This document shows, piece after piece, positions 1 to 9,046 of a stretch of DNA of 64,000 nt. The stretch covers positions 52,799,104 to 52,863,103 of the forward strand of contig CM022302.1 of the NCBI GenBank assembly GCA_011799875.1. The letters are read 5' to 3'. The notes beneath the pieces are model-generated. The model was not told the origin of the DNA and searched no databases. It was given only the letters and a program-made list of their open reading frames with translations. The stretch comes from Thinopyrum elongatum. Taxonomy: Eukaryota; Streptophyta; Magnoliopsida; Poales; Poaceae. Numbering within the stretch: the first letter of the stretch is position 1; each line of letters opens with the position of its first letter. The position numbers were made by a program, and so were the translations under genes.

Positions 1-459
1 TACTTTTTATTTTGATTTAGCTTTCTGTTTCTCTTTTTTCTCTTCTGTCTTTTGCAAAATTATGTGGCCTCAATTATAGTTTTGTAAAATAAGTAGCTTT
101 GTCCAATAAGTATAGTGCAATATTTAACACTGATAGAAAATGGTTTGGAGTCCATATGTTTCATTTGGATTTTATTTAATTGAAAAAGGGTTAAAAACTC
201 TGTTTTGTGGTTGTTAGAGTCACGTAATTTATCTATTATATGTTGAAATAATTTTAGAATGTCTCGTGATTATTTACAATATTATGAACAATTTAGTTTT
301 CAAATCTGAACAACTTTTATTTTCACTTTCAGTTTGAATTTCCATTTGAATTTGAATTTGAAAAGAGATATGATACATAATGATGATTAAGCACTGTGAT
401 CATGATGACATGGCATTATCAAAAAGGGGGATACTGTAGCTAACCACAGGGGGTGTACA
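1..459 (-). mobile_element. Gypsy (chromovirus-like) LTR, terminal 459 bp
   Basis: AT-rich sequence ending in ...GGGGGTGTACA at 459. Read on the minus strand it begins TGTACACCCCCTGTGG, matching in style the TGTAACACC start of the LTRs at 12368-16612 and 59339-63444, and shares with them the ATGGCATTATCAAAA stretch and the AT-rich body. The rest of the element lies left of the window. It abuts position 460, which is the interior of a Copia LTR, so it looks inserted there; the first five Copia bases (GAGAT, 460-464) would be the right TSD copy. The left copy cannot be seen. Confidence 0.7.
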
Positions 460-1132
460 GAGATTGAACTAGGTTGATAGTACCGACGATCGAATCTCGG
501 GCAAGTAACATACCGATGACAAAGGGAATAACAATGTTGTTATGCGGTTTGACCGATAAAGATCTTCATAGAATATGTAGGAGCCAATATGAGCATCCAA
601 GTTCCGCTATTGGTTATTGACCGGAGATGTGTCTCGGTCATGTCAACATAGTTCTCGAACCCGTAGGGTCCGCACGCTTAACGTTCGATGACGATTTGTA
701 TTATGAGTTATGTGATTTGATGACCGAAGTTTGTTCGGAGTCCGGATGAGATCACGGACATAAGAGGAGTCTCGAAATGGTCGAGAGGTAAAGATTCATA
801 TATTGGAAGGCTATATTGGACATCGGAAAGGTTCCGAGTGATTCGGGTATTTTTCGTAGTACCGGGGAGTTACGGGAATTCACCAGGAGAAGTAATGGGC
901 CTTATTGGGCCATACGGGAAAAGAGGAGGCAGGCCAAAGGGGAGGTGGCGCCCCCCCTCATGGGTCCGAATTGGACTAGGGGAAGGGTGCGGTGCCCCCC
1001 TTGCCCTTTCCTAATCCCTCTCTCTTTCCCTCTTTCCTTCTGTCCTACTCCGAAAAAGGGAAAGGGATTCCTACTAGGAATTGAAGTCCTAGTAGGACTC
1101 CATACACTTGGCGCGCCCCTAGGAGGGCCGGC
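460..1132 (+). repeat. Copia B 5' LTR, first visible block
   Basis: Matches the 3' LTR of the same element: 460-560 corresponds to 33838-33960 and 562-1132 to 43333-43890. It ends with CCGGC (1128-1132), which is one copy of the target-site duplication made by the inserted element C. The sequence continues after C at 27562. Numerous substitutions and indels separate it from the 3' LTR, so the copy is not recent. Confidence 0.88.
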
Positions 1133-1664
1133 TGACGAGACATGTACCTGGGGTAGGTAATAGGCCTGACCTAAACACCCTTCCCAAGGACAATACCATT
1201 CACTCGACCAGAAGCATTCCACTCGGAAAACCCAATTTCATTCGACCGGAGTGTACTCACTCGACCACATCAGAAATCACTCGGAAGACAAGAAGATCTA
1301 AAGTCACTCAGAATGGCAACGGTCAGGCGGTCACATCCGTAGTCTTAATGATCATTTATATGCCTTTATTGCTGGTGTTACCAGTAACGTCTATCTTTAT
1401 GTACATTGGATCCTGTGTACCTAAGGGCTGGAGGGGTCTGGCGAACTCTATATAAGCCACCCCCCTCCTCAGGCAAGGTGGTCGCACCCCCTGTAACTTC
1501 ACGCATAATCCAATCGACCGAGCCCCGGGCGCCGACGTAGGGTGTTACTTCCTCCGTGAGAAGGGCCTGAACTCGTAAATCTTGCGTGCACAACCTCACC
1601 GTAGCTAGGATCTTGCCTCCTCATACCTACCCCCTATTCTACTGTCAGACTTCGAACGACGACA
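1133..1664 (+). repeat. Element C 5' LTR (532 bp)
   Basis: Starts TGACGAGACATGTACC and ends AACGACGACA. It is nearly collinear with 26990-27556; the right copy has an extra ~28 bp block near 27053-27080 (ACATTACCTTAAAGTCAGGG region). TATA box at 1449-1456. It sits inside the 5' LTR of Copia B. Confidence 0.9.
1449..1456 (+). promoter_or_regulatory. TATA box of element C 5' LTR
   Basis: TATATAAG followed within 10 bases by a C-rich stretch, about 216 bp before the LTR end. The same box is kept in the other LTR at 27338-27345. This is the expected place for the retrotransposon promoter (U3/R border); transcription itself is inferred. Confidence 0.6.
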
Positions 1665-1666
1665 GT

Positions 1667-1684
1667 TGGCGCCCACTGGGGCCG
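1667..1684 (+). other. Primer binding site of element C
   Basis: TTGGCGCCCACTGGGGCC directly follows the LTR end with a one-base spacer. A TGGCGCC-type start is a common tRNA-complementary PBS in plant Gypsy elements. I cannot name the tRNA with certainty. Confidence 0.6.
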
Positions 1685-2636
1685 GTGTCTTAGCGACTTT
1701 TCGGTGAGGTTGCGATTTTTTCTGATTCCCATAATCATGGTTTCTGGTGGAGGTTCGGCTGAGGGCCGCAAGATCCATCTCGGCACGCTCGTCTTCATCG
1801 CCGACGACTCCGCTGCCTCCAGGAGGCCCCCCTCGACGTCGAGACACACCCTGTCAGCGGGGCGACGCACTTTCACGCGGTGTGCCGCAGCGTCCTTCTG
1901 CGGTAGCCGTCGACCCAGTATCAGTCGGCTCCCGCCGTGTTTCATCCCCCGCTGTTCACCGTCGCAAGCGTCGGTCGATCACGGCTTCAGTAGTGGGTGA
2001 AGCATGCGGTAGCACGTCAGTCGGCCACCCCTCAAGTCGCGGCAATCGAGCCCGATGAATCTCTCTACGGCCTGTTCGATCTGTCGACTGGCTCCGTCTA
2101 GACCCTGTCCGAGTGCGACAGCAGCGACCTGCAGCAGGGTCCTGATGGTGACACACCGCACAGCCCACCTGGCATGCGTCGCAGTGGTGGCGGCGACGGC
2201 GTGGCGATCCGTCGCATGTTCATGAGGAATACCACCCCGAAACCCTCTCTTCGCAGCGGAGGGAAGAACTCCACCGCCGCAACGAGGAGGCACTCCACAG
2301 CCCATCGTTGGAGAGACCTCTGAGGCTCGGGCCTTGGAGCAGCGCGCGTGGCCACTTTGGCTGAACGCACTCGATGGAGAACCTCCAGCATGCACTCGAT
2401 GAACGTGCTCGGCAGCAGATTCCTGAGTCCAGTCGGGGCCGGCAATTGTTCCCGCCTCAACCTCAGTATACCGCACTTATCCTAATCTTTCGGCTGCAGC
2501 TCATATAGCAGAGTCCATCCAGCCATCCCAGTCGGAGGCTGGACGAGGTTTGATGCAGATCCGGGCTCTGCTCCGGGCAGCAGGAGAGCAAAAACACTGC
2601 AGTATCTCAGTCGCGTAACAGAATCCATAGCAGATC
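1685..2636 (+). other. Element C leader and degraded gag N-terminus
   Basis: About 950 bp between the PBS and the first recognisable gag sequence. It is GC-rich and has only short open frames on both strands (for example 1979-2476 on the minus strand). No domain can be recognised. Given its place it is the 5' untranslated leader plus the frameshifted start of gag. Confidence 0.45.
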
Positions 2637-3675
2637 GTGGTGGCTGACACACTCCAATCGGCTCACAGCCCAAGATCGCCTCCGCGGCATGAGGGAGTGG
2701 GCATCAACAAGAGCAGTACTTGGGTCGAAACAGAGCAGTACGATCATCGGCTCGGCCGTGGTGACCGTCGTCGAGTGCCTACGCCCCCTCCGAGAGGCGG
2801 ATCATATGTGCCCCGACATTATGATGACAGGCGCCAGTACAGCGAAGAGCGGAGGGTGCCAGTCGACCCAAGAGAGCCAGGGTTTGATGCGAGGTCAATT
2901 TGGTGCAAGGTTTGGTCGACAGGAACCGAGCACACAGAGAAGGGCAAGACAGAGATCGCCGAGTGGAAGCAGAGTACAGTTTCAGGTCCCGAGTGTTTTA
3001 GCAGAGCCATCAGAGCTGCTGAGATCCCTCCCAACTTCAGGTTGCGACTGGGTTAGTAAGTTCACCGGTGAGTCGAAGCCTGACACTTGGCTGGAAGATT
3101 ACCGAGTAGCTGTTCAGATCGGTGGTGGAAATGATGAGGTAGCTATGAAACATCTTCCTCTCATGTTGGAAGGATCGGCCAGAGCATGGCTGAATCAGTT
3201 GGCTCCAGGCAGTATATGCAACTGGGAAGAGTTAGCCGAGTGTTTGTCAGGACATTCGGAGGCACATGCAAACGACCTGCAGGGTTGACAGAATGCAACA
3301 TTGTGTACAGAAGCCGAATGAAACACTGAGGATTACATCCAAAGATGGACCACTTTACATCACAAGTAGAAAATGTGTGCCCAACACCAAGCAGTTTGCG
3401 CCTTCAAGGAGGGTGTTTGGTATCGAGAGCTTAACCTGAAATTTGGTCGGACAGGAGATATGTCTCTGACCCGAATGATGGAAATAGCCACTCGGTACGC
3501 TAATGGTAAAGAAGAGGATCGACTCCGCAGTGGAAAGGGCAAGCCAGTCGCCCAAGACACCGGAGGAGGTCGGAAGCAGAAACACAAAGCCGAGCCAGTA
3601 GGTCCTGGTGAAGCTGTAGTTGTAACTCAAGGAAAATTCAAGGGGAAGCCCAAGGGGCTGGATCCAAGAAGGTGA
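2637..3675 (+). pseudogene. Element C gag, broken
   Basis: The frame at 2689-3288 contains a gag capsid-like block near residues 120-190, with FTGESKPDTWLEDYRVAV and AWLNQLAPGSICNWEEL, typical of retrotransposon gag domains of Tat-like elements. It ends in a stop at 3286. Gag continues in another frame at 3373-3675 with FKEGVWYRELNLKF and a basic tail rich in Lys, Gly and Gln. At least two frameshifts separate the pieces. The product would be the nucleocapsid and capsid protein forming the cytoplasmic particle. No zinc knuckle is visible. The real start cannot be fixed because the N-terminal part is degraded. Confidence 0.7.
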
Positions 3676-3889
3676 AAGATCAAGCAGGGAATGATTTGTT
3701 GGATTGCCATGTCACATCACACCAAAAAGGATGAAGAGGGTAATCTGATTTATCCCAAACATACCACGACAATGTCGGCTCCTAATCCAGCAGTTCCGAG
3801 AGAAACAGCCCAATGAGAAGGAAAAAGAGTCTGACAAGGATGAGGACAAGGAATAAGATGATGACGGTTTTCCTAACGTCAATTCCACT

Positions 3890-4435
3890 TTGGTGATTTT
3901 TGCTGACATTGAAAGCAAAAGTCGACTGAAAGTCATCAACAGAGAAGTAAACATGGTTGCTCCCGCAACGACGAATATATTGAAATGGTCAAAGACTCCC
4001 ATACATTCGACCAATCTGACCACCCACCGCACGTTGCCACCCCGGGGGCAAGCGTTGGTGGTCGACCCAGTCGTTGGGGGCACCCGACTGACCAAAGTCC
4101 TGATGGATGGTGGCAGCGGCTGAACATTTGTATGCTAAGACCCTCCGTGGGATGGGCATCCGATGTCCAAGCTCAGTGAGAACAACATGCGATTCCACGG
4201 TGTCATTCCACGAAAGAAAGCGATTCACTCGGCCAGATCACTCTTGACGTGGTTTTCGGTGATTCAAAGAATTACCGTAAGGAGAAGTTGACATTTGAAG
4301 TTGTGGATTTCACAGTGCCTATCATGCTATTCTGGGAGAACTGCATATGCCCGTTCATGGCTCGACCGTGTTACGTGTACCTCAAGCTGAAGATGCCTGG
4401 CCCCAGGGGCGTGATTACAGTTACATGGTAATCGG
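3890..4435 (+). pseudogene. Element C aspartic protease region, broken
   Basis: Reading near 4050-4125 gives VDPVVGGTRLTKVLMDGGSG, which resembles the catalytic Asp region of Tat-type retroviral-like proteases. A frameshift follows directly at about 4122, and the remainder is in two other frames (4249-4431 holds FEVVDFTVPIMLFWENC-like sequence, the usual sequence after the flap). The protease would cut Gag-Pol. It is dead here. The exact limits are uncertain. Confidence 0.55.
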
Positions 4436-4639
4436 CAATGAGCAGAAGAGTGCCTCCAGAAGGGCTCTAAGATAGCCGATGAACAGATGGCAGCAGTAGA
4501 AATGGAAGAATATAAGAAGACTGCAGATCTCGAGTGTTTTGTTGTGTGCTAAGAAGCCTGCTTCAGAGTCTGCATTTCAGTCGTCGGTGAAACAAAAGCT
4601 GTTCACATTCACTCGACCGATCCCAATGCTGCTCCAACT

Positions 4640-5560
4640 CATATCTCAACAAAACTCGACAGCAAATAGGAAGAAGCGCTCATCCAGTTCCTTCGTGAGA
4701 ACTGGGACATCTTCGCATGGAAGCCGTTGACATGCCGGGTGTACCCAGGGGACTGGCTGAGCACCGTTTGCGAGTCGACCAAGGCCAAAACCCGTTAAAG
4801 AGATCTCCGTCGGTCTGCTGTGAAGAAGAGAAAGGTAATCGGCGAAGAGGTGGCTCGGCTTCTAGCGGCTGAGTTCATCCACGAAATTACCACTCCGAGG
4901 GCTCGCCAATGTGCATGGTTCCCAAGAAGGACGATCACTTCGTAGTGCATTGATTTCAAGCATATAAATCGGGCATGCCCGAAAGATCATTTTCTCCTCC
5001 CCCGCATCGATCAGATAGTCGACTCGACTGCGGGATGTGAGCGATTGTCCTTCCTGGATGCATATTCCGGGTACCATCCGATCCGACTGTATGGACCTGA
5101 TGAAATAAAAACAGCTTTTATCACCCCATCGGGTGCTTTTGCTATGTACCATGCGCATGATACAGAAGTGCCTGCTAACTCAAATCAGTCGGAATGTGGA
5201 AGCATACATGGATGACATTGTGGTTAGTCGCGTAAAGGTTCCGACCTACTGACTGACCTTGCTGAAACCTTTGCCAATTTGAGAAGATATGAAGCTTAAT
5301 CCGTCGAAGTGTACATTGTGAGTTCCAGGTGGAAAAGTTACTCGGTTTCCTCGTTTCCGAACGTGGGATCGATGCAAACCCAGAGAAAGTTGGTGCAATC
5401 CTCCGAATGAAACGCCCTGTGCGTGTACATGACATTCAGAAGCTTACTGGTTGTTTGGCCGCTTTGAGTCGATTCATCTCTCGTCTCGGTGAAAAGGCAT
5501 GCCTCTTACCGACTGATGAAGAAATCTGATAATTTCGAGTGGACTCCTGAAGCTGACGCA
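4640..5560 (+). pseudogene. Element C reverse transcriptase, broken
   Basis: Recognisable RT blocks appear in order in shifting frames: a KVIGEEVARLLAAEFIHEI block near 4830, LSFLDAYSGYHPIRL near 5047, IKTAFITPSGAFAMYH near 5105, and the catalytic YMDDIVV at 5205-5225. The sequence between FAMYH and YMDD is shortened (about 45 bp against the usual ~100 bp), which points to an internal deletion. The C-terminal thumb part is open at 5329-5529 (LLGFLVSERGIDANPEK). The enzyme would copy element RNA into DNA. Several stops and frameshifts make it inactive. Confidence 0.75.
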
Positions 5561-6005
5561 GCGTTGCAGAGCTCAAAGCCCTGCTTTCCACCCAGCCGGT
5601 GCTTGCTGCTCCAATCAGCAAAGAGCCTTTACTGCTTTATATAGCAGCCACTGGACAGGTGTTAGTATAGTACTCATGGTCAAGCGGGAAGAAGAAGGTA
5701 AAACCTACAAGGTTCAACGCCCAGTGTACTATATTTCTGAAGTCTTAACCCCATCAAGCAGAGATATCCACATTATCAAACCTTGTCTTGGAATTTACTT
5801 GACCACAAAGAAGGTTGCACATTACTTCTCAGATCATTCGATTACAGTCGTCAGCGACGCTCCGTTGTCAGAAATTTTGAACTACAGAGATGCAACTAGT
5901 CGAGTGGCAAAGTGGGCGATTGAACTCCTTCCGCTGGATATCAAGTTTGAGGCAAAGAAAGCGATCAAATCTCAAGTAATAGCAGATTTCCTCGTCGAGT
6001 GGGTT
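5561..6005 (+). pseudogene. Element C RNase H (first), broken
   Basis: After FEWTPEADAALQ the frame is disturbed, then 5676-6074 is open and reads RPVYYISEVLTPSS and HYFSDHSITVVSDAPL, matching the second half of the RNase H of Tat-like pol. It leads without a break into the linker DFLVEWVEQQLP. It would degrade RNA in RNA-DNA hybrids during reverse transcription. Confidence 0.65.
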
Positions 6006-6420
6006 GAACAGCAGCTACCGACCCAGATACAGTCGGAACATTGGACTATGTTCTTCGACGGGTCAAGATGTTGAATGGTTCAGGTGCTGGGTAGTCCGGT
6101 ATCTCCATGAGGCGACAACCTCGGATATGTTCTCCAGATTCACTTTGATTCCTCCAACAATGAAGCTGAATATGAGGCACTTCTGTACGGGTTGCGTATG
6201 GCCATTTCACTCGGCGTCCATCGCCTAATGGTTTACAATGACTCAAATTTAGTGGTTAATCAAGTGATGAAGGAGTGGGACATCAGGAGCCAGCTATGAC
6301 TGGTTATTGCAATGCAGTGAGAAAGTAAGAAAAGAAGTTTGAAGAGCTAGAGCTCCACCATATACCCCGACTGAAGAATCAAGCAGCTGAAGACTTGGCG
6401 AAAATAGGTTCCAAGCGGGA
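6006..6420 (+). pseudogene. Element C second RNase H (archaeal-type-like), broken
   Basis: WTMFFDGS at about 6040-6063 gives the first catalytic Asp of an RNase HI fold. It is followed in other frames by FDSSNNEAEYEALL-like sequence (6143-6185), with the conserved Glu, and by ALGVHRLMVYNDSNLVVNQ-like sequence (6210-6265). Further on, LHHIPRLKNQAAEDLAKIGS (6354-6408) ends the domain. A second RNase H between RNase H and integrase is a known feature of the Tat lineage. The domain is in at least three frames here. Confidence 0.7.
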
Positions 6421-7830
6421 GCCTATTCCACAGAATGTGTTTTTGGAGCATATTCACGCACCATCAGTACAAGAAGATCCCTTCACTGAAGAGCCCCCAC
6501 AACCCAAGAGCTCCACTGATCCGACTGAAGTTGAATCCCAGCTATGGTCGACTCGATCATGGAGGTTTTGGTCGTCATTCCGATTGGACAGTGCCATATA
6601 TTGCATATATTCTCAGGAAAGAGCTTCCAGAGGATGAAGAAGAGGCTCGTCAGATTGTCCGTCGATCCAAAGCCTTCACGGTAATGGGTGGACAGCTTTA
6701 CAGAGAGAGTGTACTGGGGTCGTTCAGAAATGCATCACTCCAGAAGAAGGCCGAATGATCCTCAAGATATCCACTCAGGGACCTGTGGTCACCATGCGTC
6801 CTCTCGGACCATCGTGGCCAAAGTATACCGAGCAGGGTTTTACTGGCCACGGGTAAACGAGATGGCAAAGGAAATAGTAGACAAGTGCGAGGGCTGTCAG
6901 TTCTACTCCAACATGTCCCACAAACCTGCTTCAGCCTTGAAGACTATTCCACTCGCCTGGCCATTTGCTGTTTGGGGATAAGATATGGTCGGACCTTTGA
7001 GGACTGGCAGGAGTGGCTTCACCTAGTGTGCTTGTAGCAGTCGACAAGTTCACTAAATGGATTGAAGCTAAACCTATCAAAAACCTGGAAGCAAGTACTG
7101 CTGTCAGCTTCATCAGGGGTTAACATTTAGTAGGAGTTCCGCACAGCATCATCACAGGATAATGGGTCAAACTTGATTCAGATGAGTTTGAGCTTTCTGT
7201 GCTTCCCAAGGTACTCGGGTCGACTATGCTTCAGTCGCCCACCCTCAGTCGAATGGACAAGCAGAAAGAGCGAACGGTTTGATTCTCAAAGGGCTGAAAC
7301 CTCGATTGATGCGCGACCTCAAGAATGCAGCCGGCTCTTGGGTAGATGAGGTACTGTCCGTCCTTCGGGGATTAAGAATAACACCAAATCGGTCGACCGG
7401 TCGAACCCCCTCTTCATGGTCTATGGGTTGAGGCTGTGCTGCCGAGTGACTTGCTTCACAATGCACCCCGAGTAGAACTTTTTTCAGAAGCCGAAGCAGA
7501 ACGGGCTCGAGAAGATGCTGTTGATCTTCTAGAATAAGAAAGAGAGATGGCCTTGATCCGATCAACCATTTATCAGCAAGACCTTCGTCGATAATATTCC
7601 GAAATGTGAAGGGTCGAGCATTTCAGGAACGGGACCTTGTGCTCCGAGTGGACCAGCAACGGCCTCACAAACTTGCCCCGCTTGGGAAGGTCCCTTCATC
7701 GTCACCAAGGTGCTCCACAATGGAGCGTATCACCTCTACATTGTGGAGCAGAATAAGACGAACCACGCGCTTGGAATGCGGAGCTACTCCGCCGTTTTTA
7801 TACTTAAGTGTTCAGAATGAGGAGATGTAA
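6421..7830 (+). pseudogene. Element C integrase, broken
   Basis: The linker carries YIAYILRKELPEDEEEARQIV (6435-6758 frame). The HHCC zinc finger follows at 6688-6981, with HASSRTIVAKVYRAGFYWP and CEGCQFY. The catalytic core is shifted: DMVGPLRTGRSGF near 6983, VDKFTKWIEAKPIKNL near 7038-7092, and AHPQSNGQAERANGL near 7227-7280 with the third catalytic Glu. The C-terminal part near 7606-7830 reads GRAFQERDLVLRVDQQRPHK. Integrase would insert the cDNA into nuclear DNA. There are many frameshifts and a stop after VWG at 6979. No chromodomain is present. Confidence 0.78.
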
Positions 7831-7911
7831 TAGGGAGTACCTTTCAGTTCGTTTTCAAAGACATGGTTTTACAGTCTCCTAAATGATTGTTGTTACTAAT
7901 ACATGTGTCAA

Positions 7912-8690
7912 AAATCCCCCAGTGGGTGGCTTAGCTGCAGTTCCGTACTCGCCTAAGTTTGAAAAATCCCACCGAGTGAAGAGCAACCCTCTCACTCGGG
8001 GGCTTAGCTGCAGTCCTGTACTCGCCTAAGTTTAAAAAATCCTACCGAGTGATGAGCAACCCTCTCACTCGGGGGCTTAGCTGCATTCATGTACTCGCCT
8101 AAGTTCAAAAAATCCTAAGAAGTGACGGGCAACCCTCTCACTCGGGGGCTTAGCTGCGAACCTGATTCGCCTAAGTTTAAAAAAAATCCCACCAAGTGAA
8201 GAGCAACCCTCTCACTCGGGGGATTAGCTGCAGTTCTGTACTCGCCTAAGTTGAAAATCCACTGAGTGAAGAGCAACCTCTCAATCGGGGCTTAGCTGCA
8301 GTCCTGTACTCGCCTAAGTTTAAAAAATCCTACCGAGTGATGAGCAACCCTCTCACTCGGGGGCTTAGCGGTAGTCCTGTACTCGCCTAGTTTGTAAAAT
8401 CCTACCGAGTGATGAGCAACCCTCTCACTCGGGGCTTAGCTGCAGTCCGTACTCGCTAAGTTTTAAAAATCCTACCGAGTGATGAGCAACCCTCTCACTC
8501 GGGGGCTTAGCTGCAGTCCTGTACTCGCCTAAGTTTGTAAAATCCTACCGAGTGATGAGCAACACTCTAACTCGGGGGCTTAGCTGCAGTTCCATACTCG
8601 CCTAAGTCTGAAAAATCCCACCGAGTGAAGAGCAACCCTCTCACTCGGGGGGCTTAGCTGCAGTTCTGTACTCGCCTAAGTTCAAACACG
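7912..8690 (+). repeat. 73-bp minisatellite, about 11 copies
   Basis: The motif GGCTTAGCTGCAG recurs at 7928, 8001, 8074, 8147, 8221, 8288, 8361, 8432, 8504, 8577 and 8651; the intact period is 73 bp and some units are 67-74 bp after small deletions. Each unit holds CTCACTCGGGGG, TACTCGCCTAAGTTT, an A-run and CCGAGTGA-GAGCAACC. The array lies just after the pol end of element C and just before the 3' end of its antisense gene. Tandem repeats near the 3' end are known from Tat-like elements. Confidence 0.9.
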
Positions 8691-8870
8691 CTCCATCCTG
8701 ATCCGTCAGGACAATGAAGTGCAGGTCGACTGCGACCTTTTCTTCAGAGCTACGCCACAAGTACAATGTGTGCTCCATCCTGATCTGCAAGGATGACGAG
8801 GTGCAGGTCGTCCGCGATCCTCTCCTCAGAATTGCATCACAAGAACAAAAGTCTGTTCCGAGTGAAGATA
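8691..8870 (+). repeat. Two ~80-bp tandem units after the minisatellite
   Basis: GCTCCATCCTGATC is repeated at about 8690 and 8769, each followed by GTGCAGGTCG, a C-T-rich block with CTTCAGAG or CCTCAGAA, and CACAAG. The two copies differ at many sites. Function is unknown. It sits between the 73-bp array and the antisense gene of element C. Confidence 0.65.
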
Positions 8871-9046
8871 CAAGTTCCACTCGGAAATAAAAACAAGCAT
8901 ATTTAAGGAAAAACTAAGTTTGGACAAATCCCATGAGGTTTCGGACCGCAGATTAAAGTACTCAGGCATCAGGCCCGAAGGAGTTTAACGGTTACAAAAC
9001 CACTCGGCATACCGAGGCAAATTTAATCGGATAATAAAAAATTGGT

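Noticed and set aside
816..1222. Overlapping frames of 114 and 106 codons at the left end
   Set aside because: They span the joint between Copia B LTR and element C LTR and have no homology to element proteins.
7912..8690. CRISPR-like array of regular repeats
   Set aside because: Units are 73 bp and similar along their full length with no unique spacers; the setting is a plant retrotransposon.
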